Assembly (NCBI GenBank): GCA_944472135.2
Contig: CALYDD020000316.1
Location: 62,001-126,000 of the forward strand
DNA from: Trichobilharzia regenti
Lineage: Eukaryota > Platyhelminthes > Trematoda > Strigeidida > Schistosomatidae
DNA: 64,000 bases
Reading direction: 5' to 3'
Each line of letters opens with the position of its first letter. Position 1 is the stretch's first letter. Of this stretch, positions 9,032 to 18,378 are shown piece after piece. The position numbers were made by a program, and so were the translations under genes. The notes below the pieces were generated by a model. That model had not been told where the DNA came from and searched no databases. It saw only the letters and a program-made list of their open reading frames with translations.

Positions 9032-12015
9032 CGGTGTATATTCAAAATAGTTCATGTCTCCCAGATGGTATTCGTCGTCGAGTGATGTACAATCACGTAT
9101 TCATTCGTGTCAGTATTGTCTCTCTAACTACAAATAAGACCTTGAAAATTATCAATCGTGATATGAATGAGGGGGATGAGATTCTTTCTTTCTGGTTAGA
9201 AATACACTTCGGAACTCCCAAGCTATACAGACGTTTCCCAAATAAAATCTGCAGATTATTTCCAATATCGAAACGAATTGAATTTGTGTCATTTCACTAT
9301 CCACTACTCATTCATTGATGCATTCATTAGTATTCGTTTCTCACTTAGACTGTATCTTCAACCGACTTCATTAATCAACCATACAATGACATACTTGAGT
9401 GGTAGACAATCGGAGGCTATCGGTTGTAATAGTCGGATCACAAATTTCAACAAATTATTAGAGGAGAAATCTTCATCTCAGAATGATGAATTCAACAATC
9501 CAAAGTCAACGGCGATAGATAAATCAAACTGGGTTATCAATCTATCATCACATATATTAAGTCCTACGGAAATAAGTGTATTAGAGAGAGGAACTAAATT
9601 TCAGTGTATCAGTAGACAAGTTGAAACCTCAGGATGTCATCCCTAAAATAGAAATAGCACTAAGTGGGATAGACAAAACAACGGCTGACGAAGTACGGGA
9701 ACAATGTGCACTTACATTAAAACGACAAAAATGTGGAAAGCCTAACCTAACAAAACAAGAGACAGAAGCCCTGAAACACCTTAGGAACAACAAGGATACA
9801 GTAATCACAAAGTCAGACAGAGCAAATGCAACAGTGGTATCAGACAAATCAAACTATTGGGACAAGGTAAACACTCACATACAAACAGCACCATATGAGG
9901 AAATTAACAAATCAATAAACACAGTTATGAATAAAGTTAGGAAATCCACAGCGGATGTTGTACGCCGAATGAAGCCGTTTCTATGGGAGTCTAAGTGGTT
10001 GAATTTAATGCTCAAATCTAATAATCCTAGTAGGAGGTATAGTGTTGTTAAAGTTCATAAGTCGGGATACCCTATTAGGCCTATAGTTGATTTTAGAAAT
10101 TCACCTACTTATGAATTATCTAAATATTTAGCCATGGTATTAAATCCCATAAAAATCCACTCGAAATCTAGACTAACTAATTCTTATGAAGTCAAACACC
10201 GATTAGATAATGTAAAATTAGATAATGAAGAGAGAATGGTTAGTTTTTGACATTGTCAGTTTAAATATACACGTATACCAATAAATATGGCTATAGAGGC
10301 AGTCAGAAACGAACTCATTTCTGACTAAGAACTCGAACTTGAACGGACAAAAGTGCCACTTGAGGACATAATGCTGGGAGTGCAGCTATGCCTGACTTCC
10401 ACAGTATTTAAATTCCAAGGGAAATTACACAAAGAAACTGATGGAGTTGCTCTGGGATCACCAATATCCTCGGTTGTAGCAGATATATTCATGGATAGGT
10501 GGGAAAGCATAGCGATTGAAACGTTCACCCCTACCCCAAAAGTATGGTCGAGGTATGTAGATGACACATTCACTGTACTCAGAACACAAGGTGTTGATAG
10601 ACTTTTCGAACACATCAACTCGAAGGTAGAGGCAATTCAATTCACTATTGAATTGGGAAGTCAGGAAGGGGAGCTTCCAATGTTAGATTGCAACGTAAAA
10701 AGGAAAGAAGATGGGAAGTCAAAAACTAGTGTTTACAGGAAACCCACACATCGAAACAGATATTTGGACTTCCGATCATCCCATCCTATGTCAGTAAAAA
10801 CAGGATTAGTGAAATGTTTAAGTGACAGAGTACAAAAACTAAGTAGCACCAAGGGAAATCTAAGACAGCAAGTGATACACATAAAAGAAGCCTTGGAACT
10901 TAATAATTACCCGGATAAATTAGTCAGGAAATATTTAAGGAAATGTCAAAATAAAATAAATAATGATAGTAGCGATAGTGATGATGAAAATAATATTAAT
11001 AATAATAATATTAATGACGACACCGACAATAAGGAATTTAAATCATCAGTAGTAATTGCATACAAGGAAGGGACCTCGGAAACCTTACGCGGAATTCTTA
11101 ACAATGCTGGCAGGAATAAAAGTGGCTGGCATTCAAACCACCCACAATCTCAATTAGAAACAAGCTTTGTCGGTTAAAGGATCAATCCTGTGGAGCCTTT
11201 AAAACAAAGCAATTTAGTTTATCTAATACCCCCTGCTTGCAATGATTGTCAGGTCAAATGCATAGGTCAAACTAGTAGAACCAGGGCAGTCAGACTAGCC
11301 GAACATAAAATACCTAGCAAAATCAAAATTGGTTGACCCAAATAAGATAAGAAATGGAAAGAATAGTTCAGCTATAGCACTGACCACATGCAATTACACA
11401 CAACCAAAAAATAGAATGGGACAGGATGACAGGTTTAAAATCTAATGTCACAGGGTGGAGGAAGAGATTGATAAGAGAAGCTTTGTTTATCGAATCAACT
11501 GCAAATACATGTAATAGGAATGATTCAATACCTGTCCACCCAGATATCTGGAAAATTCTTCTACTCCTACGATAAATAGGAGAAAACAAAGAAAACTATC
11601 CAACTGAAGTTTCGAAGTCGTGTGATCACAATTGATATGATTATGAATAATAAATTCTGTTCGAAACGTCATCCAGTAAATAATACTGTTTCTTCGCTGT
11701 GTGATACAACTAATAAACAAACCAATATGGAATTACTTACTACCACAGTGCCCAAGTATTACACATATATTAAGGAGAAAGTGATAAACAGTGAGACATC
11801 AAGACTGCTAGACAGGGAGTTTATTGAGAGGGAGAGAGAGGTAGAGACGATTGAAGAAAGTACACTCACTGAAACCCGAATTCATGTCATCTGAATACAT
11901 TTCATCGCATATCCATGATTGACAGGTCAAACATTTTCATTGAATCAAACACGATATAACGAATATGTTTGAATTCCTTGAAAATTCATGGATTGATATC
12001 GGTTTTATTTTCTTC
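9032..12015 (+). mobile_element. Penelope-like element PLE1, copy B (full span)
   Basis: This is the reference copy. Similarity to copies D, E and F starts at GGTGTATATTCAAAATAG and runs for 3 kb to the tail at about 12,015. Between 9,032 and 9,318 lies a 94-codon open frame (SSCLPDGIRRRVMYNHVF...), present in B, D, E and F, of unknown meaning. The coding body is 9,278-11,575. A non-coding 3' tail follows with TTCGAAACGTCATCC and GAGGGAGAGAGAGG. The 3' end abuts a minus-oriented SINE/LINE-type tail, as in the other copies whose 3' end is preserved. Confidence 0.85.
9278..11575 (+). pseudogene. PLE1 reverse transcriptase / GIY-YIG polyprotein, broken
   Basis: The parts, in order: a 122-codon frame holding the PLE N-terminal motif NWVINLSSHILSPTEISVLERG (9,278-9,646); a 209-codon frame beginning KPQDVIPKIEIALSGI and including KVHKSGYPIRPIVDF (9,621-10,250); and a 274-codon frame with motif B GSPISSVVADIFMD and YVDD at residues 68-71 (10,353-11,177). 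After its stop come IGQTSRTRAVRLAEHK (about 11,255-11,300) and the C-terminal IWKILLLLR. Lesions are an extra base near 9,597, an extra T inside motif A (SF|DIVSL, about 10,246) compensated by two extra A, a TAA at 10,326-10,328 and a frame break before the GIY-YIG part. It is therefore inactive. B is unique among the copies in reading QTAPYEE rather than QTGPYEE. Confidence 0.85.
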
Positions 12016-12017
12016 AC

Positions 12018-12160
12018 TTTCCCAGTGGAACATGAGGCCTCAAGCTGGTGGCATGCAGTTTCTTTTAATTATTGCTCCCTTGGGTTCCTAGAGGAACATA
12101 TGTCTTCAACTGCAGGTCTCCAGACCTTTATCAAAAACTGTCTTCGCTGGATCTATAGAT
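12018..12160. repeat. SINE/RTE-type 3' tail (minus) fused to an RTE scrap (plus)
   Basis: Minus-strand reading gives TTGAGGCCTCATGTTCCACTGGGAA and, in tandem, TTGAAGACATATGTTCCTCTAGGAACCCAAGGGAGCAATAA. These are two versions of the same tail. On the plus strand 12,119-12,160 reads QTFIKNCLRWIY, the RTE block QTFINNCLRWIYTEVPM found at 36,570 and 44,505. The same composite follows PLE1 copy D. Confidence 0.6.
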
Positions 12161-12164
12161 AGAT

Positions 12165-13440
12165 ATGTGTCCGTGTAAATTGTTTAGTTGTGTTGTATGA
12201 GGGTATTTGTGTGAGCGTTGACAGACAGAATGTGGGCTGGAGAACAGTAGTCACCCGAAAACAACAACAACAACTACAACTACTACTACTTTATTGAGTA
12301 TCTAACCGCCATGCGAACAATGTTGCATGACGGCTTACAAAGATGTTTCGAATATCCCTGACTGAGACCATTGATCAGGCCAAACACCTGATGACCTGTA
12401 ATAAAATCGTCTACCATGCCACAAATATCCATTTTGCAAAATTATCACGAAATACAGTTTCAATGTCAAATCCAACATTCTCAACACCACATCGTCTCAA
12501 AATCATGTCACTCGTCCCATTAACTACAATATATATTTGATAGTCTGACAATAGTCTGGAAATGTGCAGATCACACTCATACTACTTATATGGATGAAAT
12601 GAGCGACACTGCATTCATCGCTTCACAGTCATCATTCCTTCACCAAGAACAATCGGCGATTAGTCTCAGTGAATACACAGCTCACAAACCACACACACAC
12701 ACACACACAAACACGCACGATCTCACAGACACAGATGTTTTCACCCAGGTATGCAGTTTCACCCACACCTATACAGACAGACAGAGACACACGGACAGAC
12801 AGACTGCCAGAAAGACAGACAGGCAGACATTGATTACACCGAATTCACTCACGAATGGAATGAATCCGCGTGTCTCCTCGTCATCGATTGGTATGGTGGT
12901 ACTTGAGGGGGAAGGATGGATGGATGGATGGAAGGCAGGAAGGAAGGAAGGAAAGAAGGAACGAAGATAGGCAGTTAGGACGACGGTCAGTCAGGAAATC
13001 TCAAACTCAGTCAGTTAGTGTACAGGTGAGAATGCTTCCACTAGAATCAGATGCAGAGTAAGCGGTTGAAGTGCAATGCTAGTCTGCTTCTATAAAATCT
13101 CAGTTTTACCACAATGTTGAAAAGTGAATAAATTGTCATTTGATGTCGCTCCAGATTTGTGCCCACCACATTTCATGACCATGACAAAATGAATCAGTTT
13201 CGTGAGAACTGACTGGCTATTACGTTATTCAGCCCCGTTCATTATGGAAGGTGGTCATTCATACAAACCCTAAGTGTACTTGTCATTCCTTTAAACTATC
13301 ATTCTTAAATTCCGATTGATTGATTGACTGATTGATTGATTGTTTTTTTGATTGATTGATGAATGAATGAATGGATGGATTGATTGATTGTATTGGGTGG
13401 AAATGTTCATTCTGTGTTTCCAACGATGGCTGTTGGCTTC
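12165..13440 (+). repeat. X repeat block, copy 1 (with microsatellites)
   Basis: This non-coding repeat also occurs at 34,141-35,990 and 56,950-58,650 (same strand) and at 49,893-50,815 and 53,880-55,510 (inverted). Its left part, read on the minus strand, ends in GGCGGTTAGATACTCAATAAAGTAGTAG plus (TTG)n. That is a polyadenylation-like signal with a microsatellite tail typical of a non-LTR element 3' end. Simple repeats: (CA)n near 12,690, (CAGA)n near 12,775-12,830, GGAT/GGAA runs near 12,910-12,960 and (GATT)n near 13,312-13,390. Open frames here are microsatellite artefacts. Confidence 0.7.
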
Positions 13441-14048
13441 GACCAACAGGGAGTATTGGACCGATCTTATGTCCTTCTTCGAGATCCCATAATCCTACTA
13501 GGCACTCAGGTCACAAGAGGACCTCTCGGACCACCTAGCCACTGTGACAAAACTCAACGGCCCATGAATCCCAGCTTCTGCCGACTTGCGAATTACGTGC
13601 GCATAGAATAATGTTGGTTTGATAGGCTACTATTGGTGCTATGGTTAATGATTTGAAATCGAGTGGAAATCTTGGTAGCCCCAAGATTCTAACAAATGAG
13701 ATCCAGATTAATGATCCGACACTTTGTCAAGTAAGATCCCCCAATTTGGAATATTACTTCAAGACTGGTTTCAAACGATACAAACCGGAATGTAAACAGC
13801 CATATGTGAGTACAATCTACACAAGCATTCTCTATTCCTAGAAGTACGGTTTAGTCTGAAGAAGTAAATGATTGACTGGATCACGGAATGTCAGTCAATT
13901 AGTCAGCGCTGCTAAGGCCGATTTCGTCTAATTTGGCTGAAAATGTCTTCTAAATGCCTTAATCAAAAAATTTATCAGTAAAAGAAAGAATTAAAAACGG
14001 CTATTTACGCAGTTATTTAGTTGTGTCACACCTTAAACACTTATCTCA
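13441..14048. other. Decayed repeat DNA, no gene seen
   Basis: There are no recognisable coding blocks. The stretch GTCACAAGAGGACCTCTCGGACCACC...CAGCTTCTGCCGACTTGCGAATTACG (about 13,510-13,600) resembles the distal part of the SINE at 2,160-2,240 (TTCCAATTTCTGCCAGCTTGCAATATATGGCGC), so a further SINE relic is likely. Confidence 0.4.
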
Positions 14049-14240
14049 TCACATAAAATGTTTCCCAACCAAAAAACCAGAAAAGTTAACAAATTTAGAA
14101 AGTAGAAACTGAGTGATATAATACTGTTTTAACTTCCTTACGTAGAAGGTCAGTCGAAATATCTTTCCAGAAACTAACATGGTGAAAGAAGTCCACGAAA
14201 TGTAAGAGGAAAGATATAACCCTGATGGATGATTTTGATG
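14049..14240 (-). pseudogene. CR1-clade LINE thumb fragment
   Basis: Minus-strand codons read YLSSYISWTSFTMLVSGKIF and RLTFYVRKL. The CR1 fragment at 6,950-7,625 has the matching blocks STDFSSSLIMSVSRKI and LLTFYVGKLRRSGI. The homology resumes at CCAAGGTATTTAAA (14,337), so the 14,223-14,321 stretch is an insertion. Relic only. Confidence 0.55.
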
Positions 14241-14321
14241 TGGTTGTGTTCTATGAGCTGGATAGTTAATTTGCGAAACTTTTATTGCCCCACTAGGCAA
14301 CATCTTCAGCGCATACTTCAA
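14223..14321 (-). mobile_element. Short insertion with PLE-type hammerhead-like motif
   Basis: About 100 bp interrupt the CR1 relic and are flanked by near-identical direct repeats (GAAAGATATAACCC and GAAAGACATAACCC). On the minus strand 14,316-14,272 reads GCGCTGAAGATGTTGCC, TAGTG, GGGCAATAAAAGTTTCGC. That is a CUGAAGA box and a perfect UUGCC/GGCAA stem II, then a degraded GAAA position. This arrangement resembles the hammerhead motifs known in PLE terminal repeats. Confidence 0.4.
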
Positions 14322-14340
14322 TTTGAAAGACATAACCCAA

Positions 14341-14714
14341 GGTATTTAAATTTAGGTAATTAATTAGTTGGTCTTACAAAAAATATTTGAATAATAAAAC
14401 GGAACCATCAGCTGAAGACAACTGATCGATTACTTGACATGGTATAAATTAAATTGTACGTAAAAATGAAATGTGCTCAGCTTCTTTATCATGTGAATTT
14501 TGTAAAAAGATTTTATTAAATTCATCTTGTGACATAACCAGCAATTCCACTGATGTTTTACACATTATTGTTGCACTTCTATTACTGCGATAAATTAAAG
14601 CCAATTCCTATTAGATGAAAAGAAAAAAATATAAGTATAACAGATATCATAATATGAATATATATCAAAACTTATTTATCTTACTCAATTCACTGTATAA
14701 GTAGTATAGTTAAA
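14341..14714. other. AT-rich non-coding DNA
   Basis: The first few dozen bases continue CR1 homology (CCAAGGTATTTAAAT). Beyond that nothing is recognised. Confidence 0.4.
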
Positions 14715-14900
14715 CATCGTGAATTGATACCATTTAGACGTCATGGGTGAATAGATTCCGAGGACTGGCATCGTAACCTGAATGTCTTGGGTCCGATATG
14801 TGTTCACTGATACTGTTGAAGAGTCCCAAAATAGGATGAAAAAATTGTTTGGTACTCTTTGCTAATTTGAAGTGGTTCTCCAACTGATATCAATCTGTGA
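14715..14900 (+). mobile_element. Sm-alpha-like SINE relic
   Basis: B-box-like TTGGGTCCGATATG is followed by CTGTTGAAGAGTCCC, AAAATAGGATGAAAAAATTG and a distal TTTGGTACTC...GTGGTTCTCC. The CTG-TGA..GAGTCCC-AAA-AGGA-GAAA order matches the hammerhead core of Sm-alpha SINEs, with several substitutions. Confidence 0.5.
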
Positions 14901-15216
14901 TCAAAATCGAAGGATAATATTTATTTTAGATGTTGGTGATTATAAGTTGAATCTAGAGTGGAACTCGTCGGTAGCATGTAGGTATCTGAATCCCTAGTGC
15001 GTTTTGAACCCACCAGTCATAGTTCGAAGTGCTAAAGAGTTATTCAGTAGGTCATGAGAGCTACCACTTTTGCAACGGTTATCAGTTATTTGTGAGTGAC
15101 GTCGTTTATACTGAGACTCGAAACTTTCAGGTACATCTAGCTGCCAAGTTCTGAGTGAGACAAAATGAATACTCTGAAGTCTACTTCCAGTCCCATGTTA
15201 GTCTTCAAGTGTCGTC
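14901..15216. other. Non-coding DNA, no feature recognised
   Basis: There is no long open frame and no similarity to the other repeats that I can see. The right edge meets the duplicated block at 15,217. Confidence 0.4.
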
Positions 15217-15328
15217 AAAAGCATCTTTACTAAGTGCAGAAGTGTCAACTGTGGGCGAACATTTTGGTTCCCCATAATCAGTAGATCAAAATGAAAAGCA
15301 AGGTATAGGTTTGATCGCCAAATGACAT

Positions 15329-15623
15329 TGTAACAACAGAAGACAAGAGCCAGGCAACAGATCGTTTTATTATGAAAATCAACACGTATTTATATATATT
15401 TCACATACATTATTACAGCTTATGCAAGTAGACAAGCGCAGTCATCTGATTGGTTGTTTATCAGAAGTTAGGCAGACAAACGCAGGCTTCGGATTGGTTG
15501 TTTAGGGATTCCTCGACAAACAGAGTTCTCTATCTGCGAATCATATTTTGCCACGTTGAATTTGCTATGATTGGTCGTTAAATCAGCTTTGTACATATTT
15601 TCTCAAGGCCTGCTCTCACCACA
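15329..15623 (+). mobile_element. Solo LTR with 4-bp target duplication
   Basis: A 295-bp segment begins TGTAACAACAG and ends CTCACCACA. It is flanked by ACAT at 15,325-15,328 and 15,624-15,627. The left duplicate holds the empty site (AATGACATGACTGAG near 2,035-2,047). It contains a TATA-rich stretch TATTTATATATATTTC. TG...CA ends, a short duplication and an empty site together indicate a solo LTR, superfamily undetermined. Its relative is inverted at 2,758-3,044. Confidence 0.8.
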
Positions 15624-15639
15624 ACATGACTGAGAGAAT

Positions 15640-15850
15640 CACTGTATGAATAAGAATCGCTGAGTAGCTGTTTCGTCGCGGTTTGGGACTCTTCACAGTA
15701 TTTATGCACTAGGGGTCGGACTCGGCAACTTCAGGTCTCAAGGGAAACTCAAAGACCATTTCTAGCCACTGGTCTCACTGCAATGGCCTATAAATTCCAA
15801 TTTCTGCCAGCTTGCAATATATGGCGCAACTACCAGTCAATATCATTGGC
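15640..15850 (-). mobile_element. Sm-alpha-like SINE (duplicate of 2,045-2,240)
   Basis: Same hammerhead-like core on the minus strand (GAGTCCCAAACCGCGACGAAACAGC at 15,659-15,683) and the same B-box-like segment, with a few base differences from the left duplicate. Confidence 0.6.
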
Positions 15851-15984
15851 GATTCTCACTAGCGACTGGCTGTATTCAGGAAGTTACTTGAAGTTCAGGT
15901 GAGCGATTGTGACCAGAGGGGTCCAGAAAGTCAATTAGGCAAGAGAGCAGTTAACTGCCCCTGATACTGGATGGTGGTTGAGCT

Positions 15985-16080
15985 ATGTATCGTCAATTAG
16001 CTCAATTTAAAACTGATATCCCATCGGATTTTGTACGAGAGGTTGAATGGTATACGACCTTGCCTTGTAACTTGAAGATA
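15985..16080 (+). mobile_element. Truncated Sm-alpha-like SINE (5' half)
   Basis: Duplicate of the 5' half of the SINE at 2,385-2,620. It is cut after CTTGAAGAT, just before the hammerhead part, and joins PLE1b sequence. Confidence 0.5.
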
Positions 16081-16320
16081 GTTTATAGTTTTTCTCTCCT
16101 ATTCGCCGCCGTAGGGGTAGTAGAATTTTCCAGATATCTGGGTGGGCAGGTGTTGAATCATTCCCATTACACGTATTCTCTTCAGTTGATTTGATAAACA
16201 AAGCTTCTGTTATCAATCTATCCCTCCCTTCATCCTGTTGCATTAGATTTAAAAATGTCATATTATCCCTTCCTATCGTATTGTATGGTTGTGTCCCAAT
16301 CTTAGCCTGAGAAAGATTAA
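16080..16320 (-). pseudogene. PLE1b C-terminal fragment, uninterrupted
   Basis: Minus strand encodes TEALFIKSTEENTCNGNDSTPAHPDIWKILLPLRRRIGEKNY. It is the intact counterpart of 3,229-3,385 plus 6,831-6,900, including the target site where the RTE LINE inserted in the sister copy. Confidence 0.65.
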
Positions 16321-16361
16321 GGGAGAACAGTGAAGAAGTATAGGTAGAATACAAAAATTAA

Positions 16362-17037
16362 CAAACTGTAACAGCACAGACAGAATGATACCGGACCGCC
16401 TTAACTTTCCTACATAGAACGTCAGAAGAGGAATCTTTCTGGAGACTGACATGATGAGGGAAGATCACGAAAAATCAGTGGAAATACATAGTCCAAGGTA
16501 TTTAACACTCGATCTGGTTTCAACTCCTGCGTCATCTATGATAATGGAACCATGCAAACTAACCAGTTCATGTAAGTCGCGCTTGCATCTGAAAGTGAAA
16601 TCAACCTGACTGATATTCGGAGGGATTAAGCTTAAGACTACTGACTAATTTCTGGAACAGTCTGTCTGGGAAGTAACAGGCATAGAAACAGTCAAACCAT
16701 TAGTATACTTAACAAAATTATCTTCGTCAGAATGTGGCAATTAAGTCAAGTAAGAAGTAAAACAGAAAAGGAGAAACAACAGCAACTTCAGCAAGGAACA
16801 CCAGGTAGAGAAAGTGAAGGAGAGGAGGACTTCCTATTAAAAACAGTGTAGTGCTTCCTAGGGAGAAAACAAGAATGCAACCGCCTGGTAATTCAGCACT
16901 GTGCTTGCGATACAGTAAGCTTTTTTAACAAAAGAGATGCCTAGGTATACAGAGTCGAAGGTAGATGTGTAATCTAGGAAAGCATACCGAACATATCTGG
17001 CACCTCTGTTTAAACTAGAGACAATATTATGATATTA
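16362..17037 (-). pseudogene. CR1-clade LINE RT fragment (duplicate of 6,950-7,625)
   Basis: Carries the same frame breaks and the same decayed motif C as the left copy, so it was already dead before the duplication. Confidence 0.75.
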
Positions 17038-18170
17038 GACGAGAGTACCATCGAACCACCGACTCACAGTGATAAACAATTGTGTTCATGAAACTTTGAA
17101 TATAACAAACTACATCCAATTTCTTCTAGTCATTCATTCATTACTCATATGGTCATTCGATGTATGAGCAACTGAAGAATAGAGTTTATCAAGTTAATAA
17201 CAACATATGAAACCAGGTCAAATCTAAGATACATTAGAAATTTATTCAAGACAATAGAAAGACTTTCTGGTTCCAGCAGAGCCCCTCAGTGATTTTACTC
17301 TCAGCTTATAGTATGGTAAGTTAGCTTAGCTTGTTCCTTTAACCAGAATATAACTGTGAAAATCAATCGTAGGTTGTATCAAGATATCGAAATGTGGATA
17401 CCACTGAATTTCTAATGTGCGTCCATTTTTCTGATAGCTCCAAGTAGTATGTTCAAACCGAGGTAAAACGACTTTGAATGTATTTGAATAACTGTATTGG
17501 ATGTTTCAGACAGAAAAATTTGGATTTCTCAACTTAAAAGTCAATCTGAAAGAAGAATATTCTTTTCAATAATTTCCCCTATTCAGGTTATTTACTACAA
17601 TTATAAAATATAATAATTGTTGTCATTACAATAAAGGCAAGTTATGCGGCGAACATATTTTATACGTAGAATAACAGATTAGTTATGGGGTTTCAAAATA
17701 AATAGTCGTATTTGTGTGACAAACGCCGTGTTAGGCTGAAATCGATTACAAAATATTTCGGTAAAATGGGAGACAATGGTGGTGATTAGTCATAATAGAT
17801 TTGTAGAGTGTGGGGTAGGAAAATTGACAGGTCAGTCAGTTGAAGGTTATAAAAGGTGTCAGGTGATGGAGTGGCTAGTACAAAGTGGTCTGTATTAAAC
17901 AGGAGATGGTGGGATTGCAATGAGAGGTTGTTCCTAATGAAATAACGAATGTGTGAAATGAAACACGTGGAGGCATGCATATATTGAGAAAATAGATAAT
18001 ATCTCTACTAATAAGTCTGGATAGTATAAATGGAGAATTCGATAGTATTGAGGAAATGTTTGCATGAAGGACATAAATTATGACGAATAATAATAATTTC
18101 AATAATAATCAAAGAAAGAAAAAACCAAGAGGGTTAAGGGAAGAAACACTCTTGGTGAGAGGAAGAATCA
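17038..18170. other. AT-rich non-coding DNA of the duplicated block
   Basis: Near-identical to 7,626-8,758. No gene supported. Confidence 0.6.
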
Positions 18171-18372
18171 TCAATTCAAATTTGGCCACAGTAGGAACAG
18201 CCCCTGGATGTGTTCTTTTTGAATACAAAGCACTGCAACAGCTTCAACTGTGTGCAGCAGACGTAAGCGAACTATACGTGATAACGACTTTGGAATTCGG
18301 TATATAACCCTGAAAGCTGTGTTGACATCGATGCTATGTCCAGTATCAACCAAGTGTGATAGGTCCGAGATT
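18171..18372 (-). pseudogene. PLE3 C-terminal fragment (duplicate of 8,759-8,960)
   Basis: Encodes the same VDTGHSIDVNTAFRVIYRIP block. It is cut a few bases upstream by the junction with PLE1 copy C at 18,378. Confidence 0.6.
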
Positions 18373-18378
18373 ATTATG

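Larger units (their letters stand above)
15217..18377. repeat. Segmental duplication, right copy (partner 1,930-8,966)
   Basis: Collinear with the left copy. It retains the uninterrupted target of the RTE LINE (TTCATCCTGTTGCATTAGATT near 16,230-16,250) and carries a solo LTR that the left copy lacks. The right edge is GATTATTATGTACT, followed directly by PLE1 copy C (minus), whereas the left copy is followed by copy B (plus). Confidence 0.85.

Noticed and set aside
12590..13061. Open frames of 60-126 codons with His-Thr and Lys-Glu-Gly-Arg runs (also at 34,565-35,018, 50,003-50,369, 54,589-55,052, 57,386-57,752)
   Set aside because: They are translations of (CA)n, (CAGA)n and GGAA/GGAT microsatellites. 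They change frame between repeat copies.
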